Positions 1 through 10,522 are shown, numbered from the stretch's first letter. The stretch is DNA of 64,000 nucleotides from Opisthorchis felineus (GCA_004794785.1 SJOL01001577.1:310084-374083), one strand, 5' to 3'. Notes: generated by a model not told the origin, from the letters alone. Made by a program: numbers and translations.

Positions 1-689
1 TCATATTACTAATAGAAATGACAAACTTATGTTGGTAATTTACTCACAGTTACCTCCTGACGCTGTATTGTCCACAGCTAGCTATGCATATCTAGAAAGG
101 GGAATCATCCACAGAGATAGCCCTCGCCTCTCCACTGCACAATTCATGCTGTTGTCTAACATCTTTTTACTTTATGGAAGCCGAGCTCCGCAGGAAAATG
201 TGTTGTGACGAAGTTCGCTGAACAAAGTCATCTCATTTGTTAAATCTTAGGAGTATAAAGCAAACAAACGCCAATGACCGATTTTTCTGGACGGAATTTG
301 CATTTATACTCCGCAGATGTTATTTCATTCTTAAAAAACACAGATTAATGCCAAAATATGCTAAAGTGCGATGTCGCGTCTTATCCCTCGTTAACCGGTA
401 ACAAAATGCAAATCGGTGATGGCCCGTGACCTTGAAATTTCGCTCACTTAAACAAAACGCTATGAGCATTATATCACCGGAAGATGCAAACGGATTAGAC
501 TAACTCTTCGTAACAGTCGCAGCTTCAAAAACCCTATAGTTTCGGCGAACTTAATTTGGGTGAGCGGCAGAAAAAGCAGGCATGCGATTCATGCGCAAGC
601 CGGAATTCTGATTGGTTAGTTGTGCACAAGCAAGGAAGCGCGCACATTCAAACTGCATTTGCGCACAAGCCAAGAGAAGAACAAGTTAA
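1..689. other. Non-coding stretch with a promoter-like part
   Basis: No convincing frame is seen. The part from about 555 to 680 has an inverted CCAAT box (GATTGG near 610) and several TGCGCA/GCGCAA motifs resembling NRF-1 half sites, about 100 bases ahead of an ATG at 690. This could be a TATA-less promoter, but no initiator or transcript evidence is visible. Confidence 0.15.
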
Positions 690-1310
690 ATGGTTAAAAC
701 GTATAAATTAAGGAAAGATGGACTGTCGGTGCGAGCGAGGAATAGTCTGAAACAATTTAAAGAATTTATTCCAAGAGATCCTTGTTTCTCCGTGTGAAAT
801 ATGTATCATTGGACGTTCATAAAATGCAAGTGATTTTGGAACAGGTAGATGTCTTTAAAAAAAAACTAAATGTGAAGACCTTTGAGATTATGTCCGGATC
901 GCATCCACTTACCTTTAATTTGAGAGAACCAACACCTTCCAAATCATGTACACTGACAATAAAACGTGAAAATTGCTAATCGGCCACCAAAATTTTAGAG
1001 CTGTTAGAAAAAAAAGCTAAAGTTCGTGATGTTGCACTGGTTTTCAGTAGAATCTATTGTAGTAAAATTAAGCTGCTGCATCACTTTTGCTAATCGATTA
1101 CGCGGAGGACAAAGTGCTCCAAAGGTTTTCGATGGACTGATGCCAAGCTTTGTAAGCACCACTTCGAAGCAGAACGTTAAAACGGAATTTTATTTCAATG
1201 CAATCGGTCGTCGCAATCGTGAGCTTCGCTTGGGTTTATACAGTGTCTCCGGCCATAGATTTTCCTCTTGATATACGGGAGTGCAAAAAGTTTATCCTGT
1301 CAACTAAGAA
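690..1310 (+). pseudogene. Possible decayed protein-coding sequence in three frames
   Basis: An ATG at 690 opens about 35 lysine- and arginine-rich codons starting MVKTYKLRKDGLSV, ended by TGA near 798. A second frame continues at once (782-979) with KYVSLDVHKMQVILE and closes with a stop near 979. The first frame then resumes for about 30 codons with ILELLEKKAKVRDVALVF. Three successive protein-like segments linked by frame changes suggest one ancestral reading frame of about 150 codons that has decayed, rather than spliced exons, since no good splice sites sit at the joins. I do not recognise the family. A transposon protein is one option, a host pseudogene another. Confidence 0.25.
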
Positions 1311-1508
1311 AGCAACTTTTTCAAATACTCGATTGAATCCTTTTCAAATGGGACCTGGCGTTTCTTGAGAAAAACAGACAGGCCAGGATTCTGGTCCCGC
1401 TGTGCCTTTCAGAACATCTCCATGGTGGTCACCCCTATATCATGAAATCGTCCCGAGAAGGTTGTAACGACCCGTGCTTTACTTTTTCTCTTGCTTTTTC
1501 ATCCACAG

Positions 1509-1665
1509 GGTCCTTCGTATCATACACCTAACATCATTATCGACTTCTACTGTCGTACTGTCGTCAATCCTAACGGCCGGGCGCATTGTCTCACATGGTG
1601 CATTCTCACTTCTTCGACGGTACCCAGGTTTACTTCAGTTATACTAAATGCAACTCCCGGCTAAT
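1509..1665 (+). other. Candidate exon behind a strong 3' splice site
   Basis: A long pyrimidine run (1478-1500) followed by CATCCACAG makes one of the best acceptor sites in the window. Behind it two frames stay open for about 45-50 codons, so the frame cannot be chosen. No donor of matching quality follows. The stretch could also be a conserved piece of a retroelement leader. Confidence 0.2.
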
Positions 1666-1695
1666 GCTGCATCACGCAGCACATTGATCAACGCG

Positions 1696-2160
1696 TCAGA
1701 TAGTTACTAGCCTGAGGTACCAATAAGCCGTGTAAACCGGAGCAACTGAACAAACACTAAGTCGGTAAAATGCACGTTGAAGCCAACTTAGGATGTCGTG
1801 GTTACCAAGGCACCTCGCGATACATTTTTCAAGCAGTTGACAAGCCTTCCACTGTCTTCGAATCCCGAAGGCTTTGATTGTGACCCCTGTTCCATATACC
1901 CCAGGTAAATACATCCAAGGGTAAATTTCACGCCCCGTAATCGGTCTGTAAAATCGTTGCTGTCGGGGCGTAACCAAATTAGTGCACATGGTGTACATGG
2001 TGTACATAGTGTACATTAAAAAAAGTGTAGTTAAACTGAATTGCAAATAAGACGGGTTCAGGACGTTTTCGAAGTGAACCATGAACCGTACAACGAGACA
2101 GAGATGGAGCAGTTGATACCACGTAGCCAAGAAACATGGAAACAAAAGTGAATTGTTCAA
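1696..2160 (-). CDS. Unrecognised 154-codon open frame, probably non-coding
   Basis: This is one of four unusually long open frames in the window outside the reverse transcriptase. It has no ATG at its 5' end. It covers the GTACAT-rich simple sequence at 1981-2016, which inflates its length with alternating Tyr-Thr-Met codons. No motif is recognised. I keep it only because frames this long are uncommon at this base composition. Confidence 0.1.
   Translation of the reverse strand: MNNSLLFPCFLATWYQLLHLCLVVRFMVHFENVLNPSYLQFSLTTLFLMYTMYTMYTMCTNLVTPRQQRFYRPITGREIYPWMYLPGVYGTGVTIKAFGIRRQWKACQLLEKCIARCLGNHDILSWLQRAFYRLSVCSVAPVYTAYWYLRLVTI
1981..2016. repeat. GTACAT-type simple repeat
   Basis: Short degenerate tandem of the nonamer GTACATGGT with palindromic GTAC cores. 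It is low-complexity sequence and no function is inferred. Confidence 0.6.
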
Positions 2161-2416
2161 CGTTTGATTCCCATTGCCATGTAAGATTTGGAAACTGTTT
2201 CGAATGTCTGTGATTCATGATTAGGCAACTAACTGGCATTCGCCGAACCAATGTTTACGCTTGGGTGAGCCGGTGACGCGGGGATATGCAGTCGTGCAGA
2301 ATGTTAAAATGATACGCTGTCCACTGTGACCAGACAACGAAACTCGGACGATCGGCAAGGTTGTTCGACAAGTATCGCGTGGTATATTTACAGCCTATCT
2401 TGTCTGCTTGTTCCAG

Positions 2417-2581
2417 GCACTAGGACCGAGGAAAATCAGTGTTTTTCCAGAAATAAGAAAAATACCACTTGTTAACCATGATCTTCGTAGAAACACAGCT
2501 GACGCATTCATGCCTAACCCCGGAATTCACGCTTGTTCGTCTTCAGACAACCAAGATAAATTGAGTTCCATTAATAGTATG
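2417..2581 (+). CDS. Candidate exon, 55 codons
   Basis: The segment follows a pyrimidine-rich acceptor (TGTCTGCTTGTTCCAG ending at 2416) and is open in phase 0 for 55 codons up to a possible donor ATG|GTAACA at 2582. Reading past the donor gives only seven more codons before a stop at 2602, so it could also be a terminal exon. The sequence is polar, with the pieces KISVFPEIRKIPLVNHDLRR and ADAFMPNPGIHA. No domain is recognised. Agreement of acceptor, frame and donor is better than for most segments here, but no phase-compatible neighbour was found. Confidence 0.35.
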
Positions 2582-2699
2582 GTAACAGACAAGTCTAAGT
2601 GACTCGTTCTAACGTCGCTTGAACTTTTCGTTGAACGTGAGCCAGATTCGCCGCCTGAATTTAGTTCAGCTTATATTTTATGCCCAAACACGCTAGAAA

Positions 2700-3310
2700 G
2701 AGACTGGACGTTATCGCAGTTTGGCGGTTTGTGTACCTCTATGACCCACTGAACCATACTGGGAGGGGGTTTATTTTGACGCCCGCAGAGTTTCCCACTA
2801 GATTGGTTAGTTTACAGAGATCTGACGAGCGCAGCCACCTGGTCCATATGGCAGTTTTCTCCTTAAAAAGCTCGTACCACTGTAGAAGTATTTTGGCACC
2901 ACCCACTCCCTTGAGGGCAGGCCTTTGAAACAAATTCCTTGGTTGAGGACCTTAGTCGTTCTCCTGTCTAGATGTGGGCATCCTGACAGCATCCTAGCCC
3001 TAGTACAACCACGAAAGTGACAGTTAACTTGTAGAAGAGTGTGATGGTGCTCACGAAAAGTTTACGTGTTTCTAGTGTGATCTTCCTTCCAGGATGCAGT
3101 CTCCGTGACTTCCCCGCTTGAAACACTGCAAGAAGTTGCGGCTAGTCGACGTCAGTGGCGTTCGTGCTTTTTGGTTTCCGGGTTGTCTGACTGGGCACTT
3201 AAACGTATAAGGAACTCAGAATGCTCGACTTGGGCTAGTATCAGGTCCCTTCCTCACCCACTGTTTCGCTCCTTTCCACTTTAGGTCCTTAAGTACGAAT
3301 AAACAAACTA
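2700..3310 (+). mobile_element. RTE-type LINE remnant with internal deletion
   Basis: Two pieces of one retrotransposon family lie together. The part at 2705-3000 is clearly related to 11615-11945: both share GGTTGAGGACC, TCCTGTCTAG and GTGTGGGC/ATGTGGGC in the same order. The part at 3119-3194 translates as LETLQEVAASRRQWRSC, matching the C-terminal reverse-transcriptase segment ETLQNM..NRCQWRSCC of the larger copy at 48.7 kb. The tail runs to about 3300. The catalytic domain between the two pieces is missing, so the copy is dead. Confidence 0.6.
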
Positions 3311-3481
3311 TTAGATTTTATGTCAATGAAGCCTCATTTTCAACACTCATGTTGCTGTTTCTGATGAAGTTGACTTTACACTCAAACCAAGCCAAACGGC
3401 CGTTTGCTTCTTGTGTGTAATCCTTTAATTTGGCTCTTTGGATGCTCAGAACGATTTTTTCTTATTCTCTGAAGTACAGTA

Positions 3482-3505
3482 CAGTAGAGTACACATCCAT
3501 AGAAG
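3482..3505 (+). other. Possible splice donor
   Basis: CATAGAAG|GTAAGTCC is a near-consensus donor. The open stretch upstream is only about 20 codons behind a fair acceptor (GGATGCTCAG, ending near 3450), so this may be a chance site. Confidence 0.12.
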
Positions 3506-3765
3506 GTAAGTCCTGCAGAAATGTCCTCTGATCCAGCACAGCATAGGTGGTAGTCACACAGGACAACCATACCTTCCGTGACAAATATGTGGGACCCTGC
3601 GTTCTGTTTATGGGTACCTTACTCCCACTGGATGGGACTCAGTGATGTTTGATAAGCAGTCTAAAATTTACATCAGGCCAAAAGCCCAGAATCCTTAGTC
3701 AACTGGAGTACTACCCTCGAAAAATTATAGAATAGACCCAGAAAAATTTCAACCACCTCATTCTC

Positions 3766-3860
3766 TCACTGAGAGAGATTCTGATGGCAATTCTTTAAAT
3801 TTTAGGTCCAGAAAGTTTATGAGACAGTTTATTATGCTCAAAACGTCCACTATCTCCCTG
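3766..3860. repeat. 95-bp repeat, copy 1
   Basis: Nearly identical (about three mismatches) to the sequence right after the N at 19331. It is followed at once by a 9-bp perfect hairpin, AACAATCTG...CAGATTGTT (3861-3883). High identity at 15.5 kb distance suggests a young interspersed repeat or a misassembly. Confidence 0.8.
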
Positions 3861-3925
3861 AACAATCTGGGAAACAGATTGTTCAACAAAATGAGGTTTA
3901 TATGGAACTGCGGAATTATGGTTAC

Positions 3926-4035
3926 ATGATGAAGTGTTGACTGTGCGCACATCAGGCGTTGAGAATCGTCATTGAAAACGTTCCAAGACGCGTCAGAATA
4001 TCCACAGTAAGCAGCCAAACTAGAAAACCGCACAG
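3926..4035. repeat. Diverged repeat pair, member 1
   Basis: Shares GTTGACTGTGCGCACA, CATTGAAAA and AGCCAAACT in order with 5095-5200, which has GTTGACTGCGCACAC, CATTGAAAA and AGCCAAACT. It is an old interspersed family of unknown type. Confidence 0.45.
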
Positions 4036-4224
4036 AATATATACGCAATAGAGAATGTAGAAAACGTCAAGCGCAGCACAGCATAAAGTTTTCAGAATAG
4101 GTGAAAGTAAAAGCTGCCACCACAAAGGACAAGTTGAACACCGCCCAACAAAAGCCAGTATGGCTTTCCTTTTAGCAATCCAAATCGCGGGTTGCAGGCA
4201 GGTGTGAGTAACTCCTTCCACAAT

Positions 4225-5090
4225 TAGCGAAATTCATCTGTCAGCATGTATGTGAAAGAATCCGCCCTCGAACTCTTCCGAAATGCATAACCTAACAGAT
4301 GACCTAATTTTAGAGTCTGTAAGCAATGCTCTGTCGTGGGAAAATAAATGCTTGCAACACCTTCATCATGGAAATGTGGCACGAAGGTAAGATAATAATC
4401 TTTCTCACAACCTCAGGGACTCACATGATGCCCTTAAGTGGCTAGTGAAACTGCCACTATTGATATACACCGTCAATGTTCTATAAGACTAGAAATTCTA
4501 CTTCACCATTCATGAAAATAGCCAGCTCACCCTCGAACGGAAGTGGTAACTCTTCACTGATTGTCCTCTTTGGAGGCGTATCTATGATTGATTCGGGCAG
4601 GTAGGAAAAGGCGAGCATTTTGGAAACTCCAACCAAAAATTTTATCACGTGTCCATCATCAATCAAATTTTCTATGTCATAGAAAACGTTCTTATTCAAA
4701 GCAGTCGCCGCCTCTTTAGTGCAAAATCGATGAGATTTGAGTCAGACATTGAAACCTCCACTTCAAGATGTTCCTGCCCTAATCGTACTAATCGAGCGTC
4801 ATGTAGCACTTAGCAAAATAAATCTCTAAAAAATATATTTGGGAATTTATATAACAAAAGATTAGTGGAGTCAGAATTTCTCGGAGTTTGCTGGACGAGT
4901 TCAAGTTCACCGTTTTAAATTTAGTCTATCCTTTTATACACCTCTTCGGACGTTCACGTCCAAGTTGTTTCTGGCTTCAGTACCGTTGAATACATCCATT
5001 ATTCGAGTGAGTGACGCGCAAAAACACAAAAACGAAGTTGCCGAAAGAAAAAGAAAGGTTTAGCCAAAAACAGTGTAGTATTACGTGCGG
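4225..5090. other. Non-coding stretch
   Basis: No coding frame, RNA gene or recognisable element is seen. A chance-level donor (CACGAAG|GTAAGA near 4387) follows a short ATG frame of about 20 codons. Confidence 0.4.
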
Positions 5091-5094
5091 AATA

Positions 5095-5215
5095 GTCAAA
5101 CGTTGACTGCGCACACGCCATTGAAAAGCACTATCAAAGGCGCCCCAGGGGGCACCAGAGTAACCATTCGAAATCCGTAGTAAATAGCCAAACTGGAAAG
5201 CTATGGTAATCAGTT
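5095..5215. repeat. Diverged repeat pair, member 2
   Basis: Partner of 3926-4035, same orientation, with a GC-rich insertion (GGCGCCCCAGGGGGCACC). Confidence 0.45.
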
Positions 5216-5974
5216 TCATGGTAACAGAAGTTTAACAATCTGCCACTCAGTTTGAGGTATAACGCGGCGCACAAAAAAGGTTTAATTGTGCACGGAAGTA
5301 AAAAAAAATACCACGACGAAGAACAGATTTCACGTTAGTTTTGATTCAGGACAAATTTTAACTTAGCTTTTGGACCATATAGGTTTGCACATTTGTACGG
5401 TCGCTGTGGGATACCGGTGTGACGGTGGGTACTACTGATGAGGCATGCAAGTAGCATGTGTTTTCTCGTAACTCCGCCTTGATCTAGTGGAAGGTGGGAT
5501 TTATTACGGAATTTGTGAAACTGCTTTGCAGTTTTTGTTTACAATTGCGTGATTATCAATGAATATCCAGAAGAGTTCAAGAAGACTCGTTCAAGAAGAA
5601 GACGGATATTCAGTTTTTAAAAAACAACGTGCAAATGGGAGTTTGACTTTCCTGTCAAATAGTCTGTAACTGTTTAATTGGCGTTTTCTAAAGAGTAACT
5701 CCAAGGCGAAGGGCTTTTCCCCTCAAACCGGTAGCGTGGACCTTCATACTGCGTGCTGGTCGGCGTAACATGTGGATGCAGCGATAAAGGAGCTAGCTTT
5801 GCGTGATTTGGCAGAAGTGAGCCACTGTTTTTATCCTGCTCAAGTGATCCTACATGTCTACTCATGGGGACGGGTTGCAGAATTCATCAGTCGAATGTCT
5901 AAAAGCGTCCACCCAATGGAGCTTCACTTAACACCTGCAGGAACAGATTTTAATAAAAATGAACATAGTGTAAT

Positions 5975-6107
5975 ACACTCATTTGCAAACCAATTTGGTT
6001 TTGCGGAAGACTTACCTGAAACCCAGCTGAATCTCTCGTTTATGATGTTTTGAAGCTGGGTTCCAGGTGAGTCTCCCACAAAACCAAACTGGTTTGCAAA
6101 TGAGTGT
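5975..6107. repeat. Inverted repeat formed by two family 1 arms
   Basis: The arms at 5975-6028 and 6054-6107 are inverted copies of about 54 bp with an AT-rich spacer of about 25 bp. Each arm is the 5' part of family 1 (GGGTTCCAGGTGAGT, AAAACCAAACTGGTTTGCAA). As RNA it would form a long, slightly imperfect hairpin. Confidence 0.75.
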
Positions 6108-6250
6108 GTTTTGCTAATTTCGTACAATTTGGGTTCAGGTAGAACATAAGGTTGACGAACACTCGGGGACTGATGAGCCCCAAGAAGGGCAAAACCGGTC
6201 GTGGGCTATCGAAGTATTTTCAGCAAACTTATGAGTAGTGTATTACGTCT
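6052..6250 (+). repeat. Family 1 repeat with hammerhead-like core (copy a)
   Basis: The best-preserved stem II of the family. CTGATGA is at 6170-6176, stem II is GCCC/GGGC (6177-6180 with 6187-6190) with loop CAAGAA, then AAAA (consensus GAAA) at 6191-6194. Palindromic ACCGGT is at 6194-6199, the GTC cleavage triplet ends at 6200, and the stem I 3' strand GTGGGCT is at 6201-6207. The stem I 5' strand (GAGCCCAC in copy c) is missing, as if deleted between two GACTGA-like repeats, so this copy is probably inactive. A splice-donor consensus CAG|GTGAGT sits at 6064-6072. Confidence 0.6.
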
Positions 6251-6259
6251 GATGTGTGC

Positions 6260-7640
6260 TTGTATATCTCCATGGATTTGCTGCGTCCACATACACAGAA
6301 TATGAGACTACAAAACGGAACACTACTATGTCTGCTGATCACATGGTTATATTGACACAGACCGTTCGGACTATGACCGCCGTTTGTGGGCAGTAACGGT
6401 AGGGAACATCTGTGAAGCCGAGTCGTCCTGTCATAGCCACCAATCTTCATAAGTTTAGTCAACATTGCTTCTTCTTTTCACTCGTCCCGTACAATCCAAG
6501 CTAAGATATTTTGCGCCTCATAAACGGTGTATGATATATCAGGTTAAATTATGGAAAAATATCATTATTTATACTATGCTGTTTATGCATCAGGCTGTCC
6601 GCAGCTTACCTGCACCCATGTTTGAGTTATTGAACATGTGGGGCGAAATAGGAATAATTTTGGGTTGACACTAAAACAGTTCCACACCAGATTCCGACTA
6701 GATCCCGCAACCCAAGGCATAGTGTGAAATCGCGTTTAGTGGGCAAGTGCCCCATTGCTCTTATCCAAACCCGTTGAATGACGTTGGAACGCGAGGCGTT
6801 CATCGTCTTGATAGTTAAGCTTTTAGTCCGTCTGATGCAGTCTTGTTGAGTGACCACCGATCCAGCGGTGGGAAACGATTCCATGTTGAATAGTGAACTA
6901 ACTGAGTGACTGACCACAAAAAGTGACTGTTATCCGACTTTGACGTGAAAAGTTAGTTGAAAGTTGTGAACGCTTCCCACGAAAATTCGCTGAATGTGGT
7001 GCTTCGGCGGACCTTTACAAGATCTTTCCTTTTGAATTCGGGTAGTAGACAAAATTGATTATAAACTCCGGTTTTTAAAATGCCATGCAATCTACGTCTG
7101 AGGTGCACAGTGTATGAACGGCGTAAATCATCTTCAACGCTTTGTCCTCCAGAAATAAAGTACAACAAATTTAGCCAAGCCAGTCTGATCATGGTTGGTT
7201 GATTCGTTTACTTCCTGGATTTGGTTTATTCAGCCAAATTCCGACCCTCAACTAACCACCGGGGTCTTACGTTGATCCTTCCAAAGTTAAAAACTACATC
7301 GACGTGCTTATTGATAGAACAGCACGGTGGCATTCCAACCCTACCTTGTGATCTACTGTGACGTCATCTAGCGTGGATTTGTGGGGTTAAGCACAGGAAG
7401 TGCGCTGATTCGATTTGAATGTCTTTTCACGTGCGCGCTTTTTGTCGCGAGACCTTTTCCGCCTGGATTGGCACTCTGAAAACTACTGTGTGCCCTGGGC
7501 CTCAGTAACTAGATGTCTTGCTCAGTAGAAGGAAAATCAGTTCAACAGATAATCTCAAAAGAATGTGGATTTGTTTGAGTCGAACACTTCTTCTGGTCAG
7601 GTAAACATGGGCAAAATTTTTTGAATTTGTCGTGGGTTGA
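6260..7640. other. Non-coding stretch
   Basis: Scattered short frames on both strands have no supporting splice or start context. A palindromic cAMP-response-like site TGACGTCA occurs at 7359-7366. Nothing else is seen. Confidence 0.4.
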
Positions 7641-7658
7641 AAATAAAGACAAACTGAG

Positions 7659-8189
7659 ATGGTGCGCACTAAGATAATCAAATTTCCTATAGATGACGAC
7701 ATTTTACGAACTTTATCAGAGCAAAATGTCTGTGACACGTTACTGCAAACAGTATATAAGGTGATGTCATTCATCGGGAATTCATATGCACGTGAGCATT
7801 ATGGCCCGTACACTCTGGTCATTTCTCGCGGATTAACGGTTTTGATGCGCGGAAGTTCCACGGAATGGTATCAAGAGTTTAATCCACCCCGTCTAGAAAC
7901 ATACAGGCCCACTAAGACGATTGTGCAACTTGTCCGCAAACAGGTGAATTCATCTGTTGCCATTGGTTTGATATTAGCTTTCGACACTGTTCACAATCTA
8001 GGCTTTTATTTAGCTGACTACCGTTTGATCGCTAGTGAAAGGTTTGCCTACTTGAGATCACTGCTGGTTTCCAGGAGGCAGGAAAACGAAGCCACTCTTT
8101 TGGCTTTGAGACATCTACCGCGGCTGATGAGTAGCTATCTTCCAAGTGAATGCTATCATGCAACTTTCATCAGCCACCACCATCCTTAG
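7659..8189 (+). CDS. Unrecognised 176-codon open frame with ATG
   Basis: The second-longest open frame in the window. It starts at a true ATG shortly after an in-frame TAA and runs to TAG at 8187-8189. The product would be 176 residues, basic, without a signal peptide or clear membrane segment. N-terminal MVRTKIIKFPIDDDILRTL and C-terminal RYLRSLLVSRR-like stretches look protein-like but match no family I know. A possible donor (TATAAG|GTGATG near 7760) lies inside it, so only the first 34 codons might be an exon. No AATAAA follows closely. A frame this long is unlikely but not impossible by chance in 64 kb. Confidence 0.28.
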   Translation: MVRTKIIKFPIDDDILRTLSEQNVCDTLLQTVYKVMSFIGNSYAREHYGPYTLVISRGLTVLMRGSSTEWYQEFNPPRLETYRPTKTIVQLVRKQVNSSVAIGLILAFDTVHNLGFYLADYRLIASERFAYLRSLLVSRRQENEATLLALRHLPRLMSSYLPSECYHATFISHHHP

Positions 8190-8524
8190 GCTAGCTCATA
8201 CCCAATGACAGGGAAAACGATTTTTATGGGAACAATGCGCGGCAACCCAGTGTAATCATCCACGACACCTAGGCGCGAAAACACATCAGGCACAAAGCAG
8301 TTTATCCTGGAAATTTGTCGACAAACAACTGTTATCGCATTATCAAAATGCAAGCAACAATTTTGTGACCGTGTCGTCGAAAGTGTGCCATATATACTCG
8401 AGAAAAGTTGACATTAGGAAGAATTCTGCTTCTATGATCGAAATGAATGAGCTTTGGGGCACTGTAGACAGTGTGCCAATCATCCACTAATGTTTTTGTG
8501 CTAAACTTTGGTGTCTGTCTGCAG

Positions 8525-8628
8525 AGGCGGAGTTAGTGAAAGTGCTGTTTACACACAGTTTGGAGGGAGGGAGGGACGGGCGACCGGTAGAACACAATTC
8601 TGACATCTCGCCGGATAAATGGTTGTAA
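8525..8628 (+). CDS. Candidate terminal exon
   Basis: A good acceptor (GGTGTCTGTCTGCAG ending at 8524) opens a frame whose first two bases complete a codon, followed by 33 codons beginning AELVKVLFTHSLEGG and ending ISPDKWL before TAA. AATAAA signals follow at 8905-8910 and about 8935, consistent with a 3' untranslated region of about 300 bases. An internal donor (CGACCG|GTAGAA) is a weaker alternative. The product is unrecognised. Confidence 0.3.
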
Positions 8629-9254
8629 CGTGGGAAAGCCTAAAAGTCCAAAATGTTCCGGAAGAGAAAACACTGATAAAAGAAGGTAATAAGAAGGGTA
8701 ATAAGGGAATCCCCGAATAAGCAAACCGAGGCCTCAGAACATTAACTCAAAAGCACGCAGTTCTGTACGGTGAATGCACTTTTGCAGAAGATCATCCACT
8801 TAAGTTAGGAAGATACAAGCACTGTGAACGTAGTACGTTCAGGCACGCGACATGGCCACGTGGGCAAGAGAGCCGCCATCAATGACTCGGTGACCTCAAG
8901 GTCAAATAAACAAAGTGGGTTGAACAAATAAAGTCGGCTGACATCCACACAGTCCGGCGCAGGTGCGAACAGGGAATTCACAGTGTTCGAATGAAAGATC
9001 ATAAAAGCGTAACTTACTACGCTTGCAAATTTAATATTTGAAAGAGGCTTTCACAACAACTTCCATATGTGACGATTATTCGTTTTTTCGCAAAGTTTGG
9101 TCAGTGCATTAGAGCATATAAGCTGGGCTTTTGAGGGCATGACTAAGTCTGCGTTCTGTGCTCCTGAGCGGTTCTATAGTTGACTTCTACGGAGATGTAG
9201 CAAGACACAAATTTCAGTCGACTCACCTTTTTTTTGCTCACTGTTCCACTCCAG

Positions 9255-9297
9255 TATACCTGATCAAGTCGGAGTGCTAGGATTTCTGGATGAGATT
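9255..9297 (+). CDS. Candidate 43-base micro-exon
   Basis: The acceptor is the strongest by eye in the window: an eight-T run, then CTCACTGTTCCACTCCAG ending at 9254. The segment completes one codon, adds 14 codons (IPDQVGVLGFLDEI) and ends at the donor ATT|GTGAGC. Micro-exons are known in flatworm secreted-protein genes, but nothing here ties it to that group. The parent gene was not found. Confidence 0.28.
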
Positions 9298-9354
9298 GTG
9301 AGCTACGCTTGATCTGACCAAACTAACCAGATAGAAGTAGTTGATAGATCGGTC

Positions 9355-9412
9355 GGTGTTACATCCTCTGAGCCGTGCAAACGCTTCGTCGCCAGTCAAG
9401 GTTGGCAGGGTT
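9355..9412 (-). repeat. Family 2 repeat fragment
   Basis: Read on the minus strand it contains GACGAAGCGTTTGCA, matching the GACGAAACGTTTGCA core of family 2. Only the core region is preserved. Confidence 0.4.
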
Positions 9413-10246
9413 CTGCCGACATTCTCTTCAATAGTTGACAACTCTCCTTCGGTTTATGAGTTAGACTTTAGGTTATTCCACGTGACCGTTTTTACATCCG
9501 AATGTAAATAAAAGATTGGGACATTGTACTCTTGGATTATATTCAGAGATTACCATAACTAGAACTCATATTCTGTACACACCAGCACACAGTGGGTATT
9601 GTTCACATAAAATCCCCAATCGTGTCCTTGTTCGTAAGTCGTTTCGGAGTGTTGGGTTGATCTGTTTGTCTGTGCGTACGTGTGGTTTGTTTTTAAGATG
9701 GCTTTGCTTGCATCATCAAGTTTGGGCTTTAGATTGGTTTGCCGTGTCGTGACGGCATACTCCATAGACGACTGTCTTTGAAGTTCGACCATTAGTCCAT
9801 TAATCCCGTTTAGAAAGGAGTGGGGAATGCACCAAATTTTGATTGGTAGCAATTGTGGTGTTCGAAGGTGTCTAGATATGCTTTATAAAATGGTTTCGCG
9901 CAGTTACTCAGGGATGTCGTAAATATTCCTCCCCTAGAACGCAACCCACGGCTAACCACATACTAGTTTTTGGAACTCTATTCGGCCAATAGGTTGGCAG
10001 AATAAAAACCGTTTCTTCGTCACTACATTCGACATAACGCACGCATTTGTGAGGGTTTTTGATTTTTGGAATTTCGCTGTGGACAGCACAAATGCGTCAC
10101 AAAAGTTGTTCGAATAAATCCGGAGCATTTATATATATCAAGATTTTCCAGGTTTCTCCTCTGATGTTTTTTTGTTCCGAAAAGTCCAGGTAAAATTAGA
10201 CAATTTCTGAATCACGGGTGACGTGCCTGATTAGTGAAAACAATCG

Positions 10247-10522
10247 ATGAGATATTTGTTGGGAAAGCAAAGGTTGGTTTTTGGATGTGGAAATCTACCC
10301 CACCAAATACATCCCTGTCTGGACGATATACGTTTCGAATCAGATTTGTTAGGTTTTCTGGACTTAGTTGTAATTGGCATGCTTACGGTGAACCATCAGG
10401 TTTGCTCAAAGTCACACCAGTTATACAGGTTTATGAGGGGTCAGACGAATCAACGAACACTAGGTATTTTATCTATGTTTTTCCCCGAACGATTCACGGG
10501 AATACACGCGTGGTCGCGTTAG
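10247..10522 (+). CDS. Unrecognised 91-codon open frame with ATG
   Basis: A true ATG follows an in-frame TGA twelve bases upstream. The frame runs 91 codons and contains LDDIRFESDLLGFLDLVV and a hydrophobic patch. A second frame in the same interval is also open (122 codons, from a non-ATG start), which weakens the case for either. No family is recognised. Confidence 0.2.
   Translation: MRYLLGKQRLVFGCGNLPHQIHPCLDDIRFESDLLGFLDLVVIGMLTVNHQVCSKSHQLYRFMRGQTNQRTLGILSMFFPERFTGIHAWSR

Noticed and set aside
5772..6053. 93-codon plus frame
   Set aside because: No ATG, and its last third is the family 1 inverted repeat read through.
8560..8582. GGAGGGAGGGAGGGACGGG as a G-quadruplex
   Set aside because: G-runs of three with one-base loops are borderline, and the stretch lies inside a candidate exon; no further support.
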